A stretch of DNA of 64,000 nucleotides, from NCBI RefSeq assembly GCF_000236405.1, contig NC_016621.1, positions 62,001 through 126,000 of the forward strand. Direction: 5' to 3'. The number at the start of each line of letters is the position of its first letter. The stretch's first letter is position 1. The DNA is from Blattabacterium sp. (Cryptocercus punctulatus) str. Cpu. Lineage in GTDB: Bacteria > Bacteroidota > Bacteroidia > Flavobacteriales > Blattabacteriaceae. The notes beneath the pieces are model-generated. The model was not told the DNA's origin and ran no database searches. It worked only from the letters and a program-made list of their open reading frames with translations. A program made the translations under genes and the position numbers. Positions 55,726 to 64,000 of the stretch are shown in pieces.

Positions 55726-57155
55726 GGAAAAATTCCTAACTTTTCATAAGAATCTATGATTTTATTTATGGAAAGGACAAAAGCAGATGTCCGCATAGTT
55801 TCTATTTTTAATGTTTTTTTTAAATCATGAATTTTATGAAATCCACTAATCATTGTATCTTCTAACCCACTACGTACTAAATCTATTTCTCTTGGTCCTC
55901 TTAAAATATTTTTTTTTTCTTCTTTTGGAATTTTTTTATGAGAAATCGTTTCAATAACCTGTAAAAGGTCAAAATTCATATTTTCATTAAATCTTTTTTC
56001 CATACGACCATAACGTACATGACTTAAGTTTTTTAACCATTCAAAATAAGAAACTGTCACTCCTCCAGCATTTAAATAAATATCTGGAACTATAATTACC
56101 CCCATTTTTTCTAATATTTCATCCGCTTCAGGAGTTACCGGACCATTTGCAGCTTCTCCAATAATTTTTGCTTTAATACGATTAGCATTATTCTTATGTA
56201 TAACATTTTCTAATGCAGCAGGTATTAGGATATCACATTCTAATTCTAATGCTTTTTCTGTATTTTTAATATTTTTTGATTCTGGAAAATTTAATATGGA
56301 TCCAGTATTTTTTAAATGTAGTATCACTTTAGATACATTCAATCCTTTTTTATTGTAAATTGCCCCCTCTCTTTCTGCTAAAGCCACAATAATAGCACCT
56401 GATTCATGAAAAAAATTAGCGGCATGATAACCTACATTTCCTAAACCTTGTATTATAACTTTTTTTCCATCTAATCCTAAATCCAGACCAATAGAAAACA
56501 TATATTCTTTCATACAACATAATTCTCTAATTCCGTAAAAAACTCCTAATCCAGTTGCTTCTTTTCGCCCTCTAACACCTCCTTGAGAAATAGGTTTTCC
56601 AGTTACACAGGCTAAGGCATCTACTTCTCCAGGAAGTATAGATAAAAAAGTATCAAAAATCCAGCTCATTTCTCTTTCTCCAGTTCCATAATCAGGAGCT
56701 GGAACATCAATTCCTGGACCTATAAAATTTTTTTTAATTAATTCAGAAGTATAACGACGTGTAATCTTTTCTATATTTTCTACAGAAATATTTTGTGGAT
56801 CTATTTTAATTCCACCTTTAGATCCACCAAAAGGGACATCTACAATAGCACATTTATATGTCATAAGTGCAGCTAAAGTCATAATTTCATCTTGATTTAC
56901 TTTTATACTATATCTGATACCTCCTTTACAGGGTAATTTATGATGAGAGTGTTGGACTCTATAGGCTTCAATAACTTTGATTTTTTTTCCTATTTTTACA
57001 GGAAAGTGCATACGATATACAGCATTACAATATTTAATTTGTTCTAAAAGTCCTTTTTCAATAGAAATAAATCGTGCTGCTTTATCAAAATTTTTTTCTA
57101 TACAACTAAAAAAACTATTATATGTACCAGCTTTACTTTTATTTTTTTTTGACAT
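55722..57155 (-). CDS. gdhA: glutamate dehydrogenase
   Basis: Interconverts 2-oxoglutarate + ammonia and glutamate. 477 residues from ATG 57155 ('MSKKNKSKAGTYNSF'); the frame runs to 57200 but the extra 15 residues do not fit. 'PCKGGIRYSIKVNQDEIMTLAALMTYKCAIVDVPFGGSKGG' spans the substrate site with catalytic lysine (~91-131), 'PAPDYGTGEREMSWI' follows, and the dinucleotide fold is 'IIQGLGNVGYHAANFF'. In nitrogen-recycling insect symbionts it would fix urea-derived ammonia (inference). Overlaps pyrH; first gene of gdhA-pyrH-frr-asnS-rpoN. NAD or NADP preference is unresolved. Confidence 0.94.
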   Translation of the reverse strand: MSKKNKSKAGTYNSFFSCIEKNFDKAARFISIEKGLLEQIKYCNAVYRMHFPVKIGKKIKVIEAYRVQHSHHKLPCKGGIRYSIKVNQDEIMTLAALMTYKCAIVDVPFGGSKGGIKIDPQNISVENIEKITRRYTSELIKKNFIGPGIDVPAPDYGTGEREMSWIFDTFLSILPGEVDALACVTGKPISQGGVRGRKEATGLGVFYGIRELCCMKEYMFSIGLDLGLDGKKVIIQGLGNVGYHAANFFHESGAIIVALAEREGAIYNKKGLNVSKVILHLKNTGSILNFPESKNIKNTEKALELECDILIPAALENVIHKNNANRIKAKIIGEAANGPVTPEADEILEKMGVIIVPDIYLNAGGVTVSYFEWLKNLSHVRYGRMEKRFNENMNFDLLQVIETISHKKIPKEEKKNILRGPREIDLVRSGLEDTMISGFHKIHDLKKTLKIETMRTSAFVLSINKIIDSYEKLGIFP

Positions 57156-57222
57156 AAAAAAATTTTTACACATTTTTAAATATAAAATGAAAAAATTCAA
57201 AAAAAAATGCTGTAATTAAATA

Positions 57223-57230
57223 CAAATCTA
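57223..57230 (-). promoter_or_regulatory. candidate -7 box for gdhA operon
   Basis: The minus strand reads TAGATTTG, matching TAnnTTTG, 67 bases before the gdhA ATG at 57155. No TTTG at the usual -33 spacing is evident. A moderately likely chance match in AT-rich DNA. Confidence 0.28.
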
Positions 57231-57318
57231 CGTATTATGTTGAAATATTTTTTAAATATACAAAATATCTATTTGAATAGAGATTATTTTAATTTTTAAT
57301 TAAAAAACTGATATTTAA

Positions 57319-60147
57319 TTAAATAAATAAAATATTTATTATTTTGTATTGAATAATAATTACTCGTTTTAATACTTTTTCTTTTAAAAAAAATATAGTT
57401 TTAGGATGATTTAAAATGTTTTGTTTTATTTTTTCTATTGTTAGATTTGAATCAAAAATCTCTTTAAATTTTAATTTTCCATTAAACATAATTGGATATG
57501 TAATTTTTTTTTCTATAAGATATTTTGGATTAAAAATAGGTATAGGTGAAAATAAAATAGATTTTTTATTTCCTAATTTTTTCCAAATTTCTTCAGATAT
57601 ATGAGGAGAAAATGGAGCCATTAATTTCACTAAAGGTTCCAATATTTTTATTTTATTACATTTTAAAATAGTTAATTTATTAACAATCATCATTAAATAA
57701 CTAATAGATGTATTAAAAGAGAAAGATTCTATTCTTTCTTTTAATTTTTTAATTGTGTAATGTAAAATTTTTAATTCCTTAAATGTTGGAGATAAATTAC
57801 TAATTTGAAATACTCCATTTTTATGGAATAAACGCCAAAATTTATTTATAAATTTTTTTATTCCAATAATTTTTTGATCATTCCAAGGTTTAGATAATGT
57901 AATTGGTCCTAAAAACATTTCATAAATACGAAAAATATCTGATCCATATTTATCAGAAATATGATCTGGATTAATAATATTATATTTAGATTTGGACATT
58001 TTTTCTAATTTTCTTTTACAAAAAAAAATTCCTTTTTCTAAAATAAATTTGGAATTGGAAAATTCAGGATTCCATTTTTTCAATTTATTTATATTTAATT
58101 CGTTATTATGATTTATTAGAGAAATATCTACATATATTTCTTGAAATGATAGACTATTTTTATTTTTTAATAACCCATAGGAAACAAATATATTTTTTCC
58201 AATAATTTTTAATATCATAGCAGAGTGAATAAGGATCATTCCTTGATTTAATATTTTATGAAAAGGTTCTTCGGTTTTTATCCATCCTCTATCTTTCAGA
58301 AATTTATGCCAAAATCTTGCATAAATTAAGTGACCTGTAGAATGCTCCGATCCCCCAATATATAGATCTATATTTTTCCAATAATTCTCTTTTTTATTGT
58401 CCAAAAAAAAATTTGGATTATGTCCATCCATATAACGAAGAAAATACCAACTAGATCCCGCCCAACATGGCATAGTACTAGTTTCTATTGGAAATACATA
58501 TTTATTATCAATAAGAGTATTTGAAACAATTTTCATATTTTTTTCGTCCCAAGCCCAATTTTTTACTCTCATTAATGGAGATTTTCCGTTTTTTGGATGA
58601 TAATTTTCTATTCTTGGTAAAAGCAGAGGAAGTTTTTCTATGGGAATAGTTTTAGGATTTTTATTTTTTAAAATAAATTGGAATAGGTTCACCCCAGTAC
58701 CTCTGTCTGGAAAAAACGGCATCTCGTAATCGATAACTATTTTTTTTATTCCAATGTTTTTATTTTTAAAAATTTGGATTATTTTTTTCCTGGCTTCTTT
58801 AGCATTTAGTCCATTTAAAAAATCAGAATTAATACAAATTCCATTTTTTCCTTCATAAAGTTCATTTTTATTATTTTTATTTTTTTCAAAAAAAACTGGT
58901 AAAATTTCTAATCCAAATTTTTTTGCAAATTTTAGGCTATATTTTTCATGACTAGGTATACCTACTATAGATTTTACTTGAGTATCTACAGAAAAATAAT
59001 TACTAACATAAATAGGAATTTTTTTACCATTAATAAATGGATGTATAACATAATTTCCTGTAAAAAATCCTGAAATATTTTTTTCTTTTTCTGATTTTTC
59101 TACATAATTTTCTTGCATATTAATATATGCAAGAAGACTTTTTTTATAATGAGGAATAGTAATGATTTTTAATAATGGATGATCAGTAGATATAATAATA
59201 AATGTTATTCCAAATATAATTTCTGGACGAAAAATAAAAGATTCTATTTTTTTATCGTTTTTTTTAGAAAAAAAAAGTTCTAAAAATATGGTAATTCCGG
59301 TTTTTTTACCTATCCAATTATATTGCAGTTTTTTAAGAGAATTAGAACATTCAATAAAATCTAGACCTTTTAAAAGTCTTTCTACATAAGCGGTAATTCT
59401 TATATGCCATTGAAGCATTTTTTTTTTATAAATTGGATATCCACCTCTTTGACTTTTTCCATTTTTTATTTCATCATTTGCTAAAACGGTACCTAGATCT
59501 GGACACCAATTAACTGTATTTTTACATAAAAATGCTAATCGGTAATTTAAAAGTATCGAATCTTTTTTTAAAGAACTAAATTTTTTCCATTTTTTGGAAT
59601 CAAATTGATACTTTAAGGAAGTACTAGCATTAATAGATAAATTTCCGTTTTTATTAAATTCTTTAATTAAAAAGTTGATAGGCCGAGCTATTTCACTATC
59701 CTTATCGTACCAAGAATTAAAAATTTGAATAAACATCCATTGAGTCCATCGATAATAATCAGGATTACTGGTATATAATTTTCGACTCCAATCAAAAGAT
59801 AGACCTATTTTATCCATCTGTTTTTGATATTGTTGTATATTTTTTTTAGTAGTTTCGTAGGGATGCTGTCCAGTTTGAATAGCATATTGTTCTGCGGGTA
59901 GCCCAAAGGAATCAAATCCTATAGGATTTAATACGTTGTAACCTTCAGCACGTTTATATCTCGCATAAATATCGGAAGCAATATATCCTAAACAATGTCC
60001 TATATGAAGACCAGATCCTGAAGGATAAGGAAACATATTTAAAATATAGTATTTTTTTTTGGTTTCGTTTTCTTTTATATGAAAAATATTGTTTTTTTTC
60101 CAATATATTTGCCAACGTTTTTCTATTTTTCGAAAATTATATTCCAT
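57319..60147 (-). CDS. leuS: leucyl-tRNA synthetase
   Basis: Large class I synthetase, 942 residues. HIGH-type '[21 protein letters not shown]' is near residues 39-59; KMSKS-type '[15 protein letters not shown]' is in the C-terminal half. An editing (CP1) domain is inserted between; part of its usual 'GVPAHDERDFEFAKKF' segment appears here as '[16 protein letters not shown]', with threonine-rich editing pocket segment less clear. '[17 protein letters not shown]' and '[22 protein letters not shown]' are typical. ATG start. Divergent from mgtE. Confidence 0.97.
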   Translation of the reverse strand: MEYNFRKIEKRWQIYWKKNNIFHIKENETKKKYYILNMFPYPSGSGLHIGHCLGYIASDIYARYKRAEGYNVLNPIGFDSFGLPAEQYAIQTGQHPYETTKKNIQQYQKQMDKIGLSFDWSRKLYTSNPDYYRWTQWMFIQIFNSWYDKDSEIARPINFLIKEFNKNGNLSINASTSLKYQFDSKKWKKFSSLKKDSILLNYRLAFLCKNTVNWCPDLGTVLANDEIKNGKSQRGGYPIYKKKMLQWHIRITAYVERLLKGLDFIECSNSLKKLQYNWIGKKTGITIFLELFFSKKNDKKIESFIFRPEIIFGITFIIISTDHPLLKIITIPHYKKSLLAYINMQENYVEKSEKEKNISGFFTGNYVIHPFINGKKIPIYVSNYFSVDTQVKSIVGIPSHEKYSLKFAKKFGLEILPVFFEKNKNNKNELYEGKNGICINSDFLNGLNAKEARKKIIQIFKNKNIGIKKIVIDYEMPFFPDRGTGVNLFQFILKNKNPKTIPIEKLPLLLPRIENYHPKNGKSPLMRVKNWAWDEKNMKIVSNTLIDNKYVFPIETSTMPCWAGSSWYFLRYMDGHNPNFFLDNKKENYWKNIDLYIGGSEHSTGHLIYARFWHKFLKDRGWIKTEEPFHKILNQGMILIHSAMILKIIGKNIFVSYGLLKNKNSLSFQEIYVDISLINHNNELNINKLKKWNPEFSNSKFILEKGIFFCKRKLEKMSKSKYNIINPDHISDKYGSDIFRIYEMFLGPITLSKPWNDQKIIGIKKFINKFWRLFHKNGVFQISNLSPTFKELKILHYTIKKLKERIESFSFNTSISYLMMIVNKLTILKCNKIKILEPLVKLMAPFSPHISEEIWKKLGNKKSILFSPIPIFNPKYLIEKKITYPIMFNGKLKFKEIFDSNLTIEKIKQNILNHPKTIFFLKEKVLKRVIIIQYKIINILFI

Positions 60148-60306
60148 GTTTATTTTATTTTAAATTCTATATAAAAAATTCAATAATTTTGTTACGTAAT
60201 TTTATTGAGTGATTTCTGTAAAAAACAATAATATTTAATTTAAAAAATATAATTATCCATAATTATTTGATGATAATAAAAAAAGTTTTTCTAAAAAAGA
60301 AAATAA

Positions 60307-61665
60307 ATGTTTAATAACCATCAAGATTGTTTTAAAAATAATTTTAATCAAAAATTTTTTAATAATCAAACTATTAGTTATTTGGTAACATTAATTCAAG
60401 ATGATCCGGATAATTCTATAGAAATATTTTATTTATTAAAAATAAATAAAGCTACTTCCGTCTTTAAATTTTTAGATTTTTCTATAAAAAAAAAAATTAT
60501 TGAAGGGTTTCCATCTATTAAAATAATGGAATTCATGAATCAATTATCTGTGGATGATCGTGTATCATTTTTGGAAAATCTACCAAAAGATTCTTTAAAA
60601 GATTTGATAAAATATTTAAATCCGGAAGAAAAACGTAGGACTTTAATTTCTTTAGGATATCCTGAAAATAGTGTCGGACGTCTTATGATTCCAGATTATC
60701 TTGCTGTACAAGATACTTGGAAGGTAAAAGAAGTATTAGAATATATACGAAAAGAAGGTAAAAATAGTGATATAATAGAAATTATCTATATAGTAAATAA
60801 AAATGGAAAATTAGTAGATGATATCAAAATAAGAGAATTTTTATTAGTAGATATAGATACTAAAGTAGAAGAATTAATGGATAGAAAATATACTGCTGCT
60901 TTAAATGTTACCGATACAGAAGAAGAAGCAAATAAAATATTTTCTATGAATAATAGAATTTCACTTCCAGTAATAGATGATAAAAAAAATTTTCTTGGAA
61001 TAGTAACTATAGATGATATATTATGGGTTTTAAATAAAAATTATAAAGAAGATATTCAAAAAATAGGTGGAATGGAAGCTTTGAATCAATCTTATTTAAA
61101 TATTCCTTTATCTAAATTAATTAAAAAAAGAGCTGGATGGTTAATTTTATTATTTATAGGTGAAATGTTAACGACAACTGTTATGCAGAATTTTTCAAGT
61201 GTTATAGAAAAAGCAGTAGTTTTGGCTTTATTTATTCCCTTAGTTGTTTCTAGTGGTGGGAATAGTGGATCTCAAGCATCTAGCTTGATTATTCAAGCAA
61301 TGGCTTTAGGAGAAGTTAAAATAAAAGATTGGTGGATAGTAATGCGAAGAGAAATAATATGTGGTTTTTTTTTAGGAAGTATCTTAGGATTAACTGGATT
61401 TATCCGTGTTTTGGCATGGCATAATATAAATTTTTTCAATTATGGACCTCATTTTATATTAGTTGGATTAACAGTTTTTTTATCTTTAATTTTCGTTGTT
61501 TTATGGGGAACATTTAGTGGATCTATGTTACCTTTTTTAATTAAAAAATTTAGAGGTGACCCAGCTAGTTCTTCTGCTCCTTTTGTGGCTACATTAGTAG
61601 ATGTTATTGGATTAATAATATATTTTTCTATGTCTTATATTATTCTTCATGGTACTTTATTATAA
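60307..61665 (+). CDS. mgtE: MgtE-family magnesium transporter
   Basis: Mg2+ channel/transporter of the inner membrane. 452 residues: cytoplasmic MgtE-N helical domain ('LSVDDRVSFLENLPKDSLKDLIKYLNPEEKRRTLISLGYPENSVGRLM' region, ~75-125), two CBS repeats (~130-255, including 'NNRISLPVIDDKKNFLGIVTIDDIL'), and five C-terminal membrane helices with 'LFIPLVVSSGGNSGSQASSLIIQAMALGE' and 'PASSSAPFVATLVDVIGLIIYF'. A run of 11 A bases sits at 60486-60496 inside the gene. Convergent with rluD, sharing TTATAA at the stops. Confidence 0.95.
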   Translation: MFNNHQDCFKNNFNQKFFNNQTISYLVTLIQDDPDNSIEIFYLLKINKATSVFKFLDFSIKKKIIEGFPSIKIMEFMNQLSVDDRVSFLENLPKDSLKDLIKYLNPEEKRRTLISLGYPENSVGRLMIPDYLAVQDTWKVKEVLEYIRKEGKNSDIIEIIYIVNKNGKLVDDIKIREFLLVDIDTKVEELMDRKYTAALNVTDTEEEANKIFSMNNRISLPVIDDKKNFLGIVTIDDILWVLNKNYKEDIQKIGGMEALNQSYLNIPLSKLIKKRAGWLILLFIGEMLTTTVMQNFSSVIEKAVVLALFIPLVVSSGGNSGSQASSLIIQAMALGEVKIKDWWIVMRREIICGFFLGSILGLTGFIRVLAWHNINFFNYGPHFILVGLTVFLSLIFVVLWGTFSGSMLPFLIKKFRGDPASSSAPFVATLVDVIGLIIYFSMSYIILHGTLL

Positions 61666-62652
61666 AAATGAAAATTTTTCTCTAAATTTTTGAATAACTT
61701 TTTTCCAATCTTCAGGAATTGGACTAGTAAAATGATATTTTTCATTGTTTGGATGAATTAAGGAAAGTGAAATTGCATGTAATGCTTGACTTTTTAAAAT
61801 ATTTAAACATATTTTTAAAAATTTAAAATTTTTTTTTGAAAAACTTTTTAAAATTGTATTTCCACCATAAATAATATCATTAAATAATGGATGCCCTAAA
61901 TATTTAAAATGAGCTCTTATTTGATGTGTTTTCCCTGTTTCTAAATTACAGGAAATATATGTTATATATTTAAATCTTTCTAAAACTTTGTAATGAGTGA
62001 TTGAATATTTTCCTCTATAAAAATCTTTTTTAAAAAGAGTCATTCTTTTTCTATTTTTTGGATCTCTTCCTATAAATCCAGTTATAGTCCCTTCTTCATT
62101 TTTTAAATCTCCCCATACTAAAGCTATATATTTTCTTTTAATAGTTTTAGAAATAAATTGTTGAAATAAAAATTTTTGTGCATATTCATTTTTAGCTAAA
62201 ACAAGTAACCCTGAAGTATCTTTATCAATTCTGTGAACTAAACCTAACCTATATAATAATTTATTATTATTTTTTAGATGATATTTAATTCCATGAATTA
62301 AAGTCCCATTTTCATTTCCAATTCCTGGATGTACTACCATACCTGGCTTTTTATTAACTACAATAATATCCTCATCTTCATGAATAATATCAAGAGGTAT
62401 TTTTTCTGCAATAATATTTTTATATTCTAAATCTAAAATGGGTAGATAAGATATTTCTATTTCTAGAAAATCAAAAGGTTTTATTTGGTAATTTTTTTTT
62501 ACAAAACGTTTATTTACCAAAATTTTTCCTAAATTTGCAGCCTTTTGGATTTGATTTCTACTAATATTTGGGATTGATTTCATTAAAAATTTATCAATTC
62601 GAATAGATTTTTGATTTTTTTTTAATAAAAAACTAAATTTTTTGATGTGCAT
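61660..62652 (-). CDS. rluD: RluA/RluD-family 23S rRNA pseudouridine synthase
   Basis: 330 residues. S4 domain at the N terminus ('RIDKFLMKSIPNISRNQIQKAANLGKILVN'), catalytic aspartate in 'LVHRIDKDTSGLLVLAKNE', 'VVNKKPGMVVHPG', and 'LETGKTHQIRAHFKYLGHPLFND'. RluD modifies helix 69 of 23S rRNA; specificity here follows family size and flavobacterial order ddl-PASTA-rluD. ATG start; eight bases after the PASTA gene. Confidence 0.93.
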   Translation of the reverse strand: MHIKKFSFLLKKNQKSIRIDKFLMKSIPNISRNQIQKAANLGKILVNKRFVKKNYQIKPFDFLEIEISYLPILDLEYKNIIAEKIPLDIIHEDEDIIVVNKKPGMVVHPGIGNENGTLIHGIKYHLKNNNKLLYRLGLVHRIDKDTSGLLVLAKNEYAQKFLFQQFISKTIKRKYIALVWGDLKNEEGTITGFIGRDPKNRKRMTLFKKDFYRGKYSITHYKVLERFKYITYISCNLETGKTHQIRAHFKYLGHPLFNDIIYGGNTILKSFSKKNFKFLKICLNILKSQALHAISLSLIHPNNEKYHFTSPIPEDWKKVIQKFREKFSFL

Positions 62653-62660
62653 TTATTCTT

Positions 62661-63554
62661 TTATATTCCTATTTTTTTTTCTTTATATATATCTATTTTT
62701 TGTATAAATTTTTCTTGAATTTTATCCTCTTTTTTATTTATATTTTTCGAAGGATTAAATTCATATGTTGGAATTAAACTATCGAATAATTCTTTTGAAT
62801 TATTCGATTTTAACCAAATATATATCGGAGAATTTTTATCCTTTATTTTTCCAGGATCAGGTTCTTGATGGTAAACTTTTGCATTATTTATAGAATCATC
62901 ATCCAATGACTGTTCATCATAAAAATGAATAATGTTAAATGATTGTTTTTTCAAAGTATCAGTAGCAGAAGATAAAGACATTCCAATAACATTTGGAACT
63001 ATAAAACAATTTTTTTCATATCCTTTTCCAACTATTAAAGTAATTTTATCTTTATTTGGTAAAATATATCCAGATGGAATGGATTTTCCTTTATAAAAAA
63101 CTTTTAGAACAATATCCTTAGATAGATTATTCATATATTTTATATTTTTTACTAGTAGATGATTAGCATGAATCAATTTAATTGCTATATGTTTATGCAT
63201 ATTTATTATATTTGGTAATATAGTAGATTGAAAATTTTTGGGATTAGCTTTGATATATATAGATCTTCCTTTTTTAACATAATCTCCAGCTTCTGGAAAG
63301 AAGGAAATAACTTGAAAAGGATTAAAATAGGGATCATAAAATGATGTATCTACATCGTATTTTAATCCTAATTTATTTAAAATAGATAAGGATTTATTTA
63401 AAGATAAATAATGAAGATCCGGAACTCTTACATAAGTACCATGTTTTGTATAAAAATCTACCCATTTTAATGAAAAATTAATTATTTTATATAAAATAAA
63501 TATGGATATTAATAAATTTAAAATTAAAATTAAACCGTATTTCAAATATATCAT
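62661..63554 (-). CDS. PASTA-domain membrane protein
   Basis: One N-terminal membrane helix ('YLKYGLILILNLLISIFILYKI'), then a periplasmic part with three PASTA repeats: 'YVRVPDLHYLSLNKSLSILNKLGL', 'STILPNIINMHKHIAIKLIHANHL', and 'CFIVPNVIGMSLSSATDTLKKQSF'. PASTA folds bind peptidoglycan or beta-lactams in kinases and PBPs; here no kinase or transpeptidase is attached. I set the start at ATG 63554 (297 residues); the frame extends to 63635 but that would overlap ddl. Lies between divergent ddl and rluD. Role in cell-wall binding is inferred. Confidence 0.88.
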   Translation of the reverse strand: MIYLKYGLILILNLLISIFILYKIINFSLKWVDFYTKHGTYVRVPDLHYLSLNKSLSILNKLGLKYDVDTSFYDPYFNPFQVISFFPEAGDYVKKGRSIYIKANPKNFQSTILPNIINMHKHIAIKLIHANHLLVKNIKYMNNLSKDIVLKVFYKGKSIPSGYILPNKDKITLIVGKGYEKNCFIVPNVIGMSLSSATDTLKKQSFNIIHFYDEQSLDDDSINNAKVYHQEPDPGKIKDKNSPIYIWLKSNNSKELFDSLIPTYEFNPSKNINKKEDKIQEKFIQKIDIYKEKKIGI

Positions 63555-63585
63555 AACTGAATAAATATAAAATAAATAAAGAATA

Positions 63586-64000
63586 ATGAAAAAGATTGCT
63601 ATTATTATGGGAGGGTATACCGAAGAATCTATCATTTCATTAAAAAGTGGAAAAATAGTTTACGAAAATTTAAATAGAGAAGAATTTGATCCTTATCAAA
63701 TTTATATATTCAAAGATAAATGGGTTTTAATAGGAGAAAAAAAGGAATATTCTATTAATAAACAAGATTTTACAATTCTTCTTAAAAGTAATCAAATTTT
63801 AAAATTTGATTGTGTATTTAATGCTATTCATGGAACTCCAGGAGAAGATGGAATTTTACCAGCTTATTTTCATTTATTGAAAATACCTTATACAGGATGT
63901 AATTTTCATCAGGCAAATGTTACTTTTAATAAAAAGTATTGTTTAACCTTATTAAAGGAATTTGGAATAAATACAGCAATTTCCTTTTTTTTGAATCAAA
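63586..64000 (+). CDS. ddl: D-alanine--D-alanine ligase, 5' part
   Basis: Opens at ATG 63586 and runs off the window (138 codons seen). 'MKKIAIIMGGYTEESIISLKSG' start (normally GGxSxEhevS-like; here EES), 'VFNAIHGTPGEDGILPAYFHLLKIPYTG', and 'NVTFNKKYCLTLLKEFGI' match Ddl. It would make the D-Ala-D-Ala used by MurF at 34952. Divergent from the PASTA gene with 31 bases between. Confidence 0.95.
   Translation, partial: MKKIAIIMGGYTEESIISLKSGKIVYENLNREEFDPYQIYIFKDKWVLIGEKKEYSINKQDFTILLKSNQILKFDCVFNAIHGTPGEDGILPAYFHLLKIPYTGCNFHQANVTFNKKYCLTLLKEFGINTAISFFLNQ

Noticed and set aside
60170-60240. Imperfect inverted repeat around TTACGTAA between leuS and mgtE
   Set aside because: Only partly symmetric, and neither half matches a promoter box at suitable distance from leuS or mgtE; likely composition.

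Overview
The window is a strongly AT-rich, gene-dense bacterial chromosome segment. Its gene families and gene order point to Bacteroidota/Flavobacteriia: a fused SecDF, a ~287-residue housekeeping sigma factor, type B L31, a GH3 protein, a GlmU-like protein, the order nadK-uppS-bamA-ompH, rpsO-pnp-rpoD, folP-DUF1599-tpiA, and ddl-PASTA-rluD. Two decayed genes, tiny intergenic gaps, long A/T homopolymers and very low GC point to an obligate intracellular symbiont. The best match I can name from memory is Blattabacterium, the cockroach/termite endosymbiont (inference; no database search was possible).

Layout. 1-431 is a decayed clpB running up to era. 432-12035 holds era, tyrS, an addB-like nuclease gene, ribF, atpD-atpC, pdxA, ribE and pckA. 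12126-17952 holds fatty acid synthesis (acpP, fabF), rnc, a hydrolase, engB, aroQ, a pseudouridine synthase and mevalonate kinase. 18109-32683 is largely a cell-envelope block: nadK, uppS, bamA, ompH/skp, tRNA-Phe, lptC, a CBS-domain membrane protein, ppiD, tatA, secDF, an MsbA-like exporter and a TerC-like protein. 32680-38448 carries pdhC and pdhA, murF, a c-di-AMP synthase and folP, then DUF1599. 38561-45197 holds tpiA, tRNA-Arg, and a long minus-strand run rpoD-pnp-rpsO-GH3-menG (transcribed in the reverse order). 45312-47895 holds a FabH-like synthase, L31 and a GlmU-like protein. 47959-49666 is a ruined metE. 49677-64000 holds sufE, an aldehyde dehydrogenase, rpoN, asnS, frr, pyrH, glutamate dehydrogenase, leuS, mgtE, rluD, a PASTA protein and the start of ddl.

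How the genes work together. The set supports a minimal translation apparatus, peptidoglycan and outer-membrane building (murF, ddl, uppS, bamA, skp, lptC, msbA), secretion (SecDF, TatA), isoprenoid supply through mevalonate, and carbon and nitrogen metabolism around pyruvate dehydrogenase, PEP carboxykinase and glutamate dehydrogenase. Loss of metE implies that methionine, or its last synthetic step, comes from elsewhere. Loss of clpB implies reduced disaggregation capacity.

I found no phage, insertion sequence, CRISPR array, toxin system or secondary-metabolite cluster. The most notable signals are two essential envelope genes (bamA, lptC) that seem to have lost every canonical start codon and may begin at ATA, and a perfect 24-bp palindrome between ribF and atpD that forms two back-to-back Bacteroidota -7 promoter boxes.
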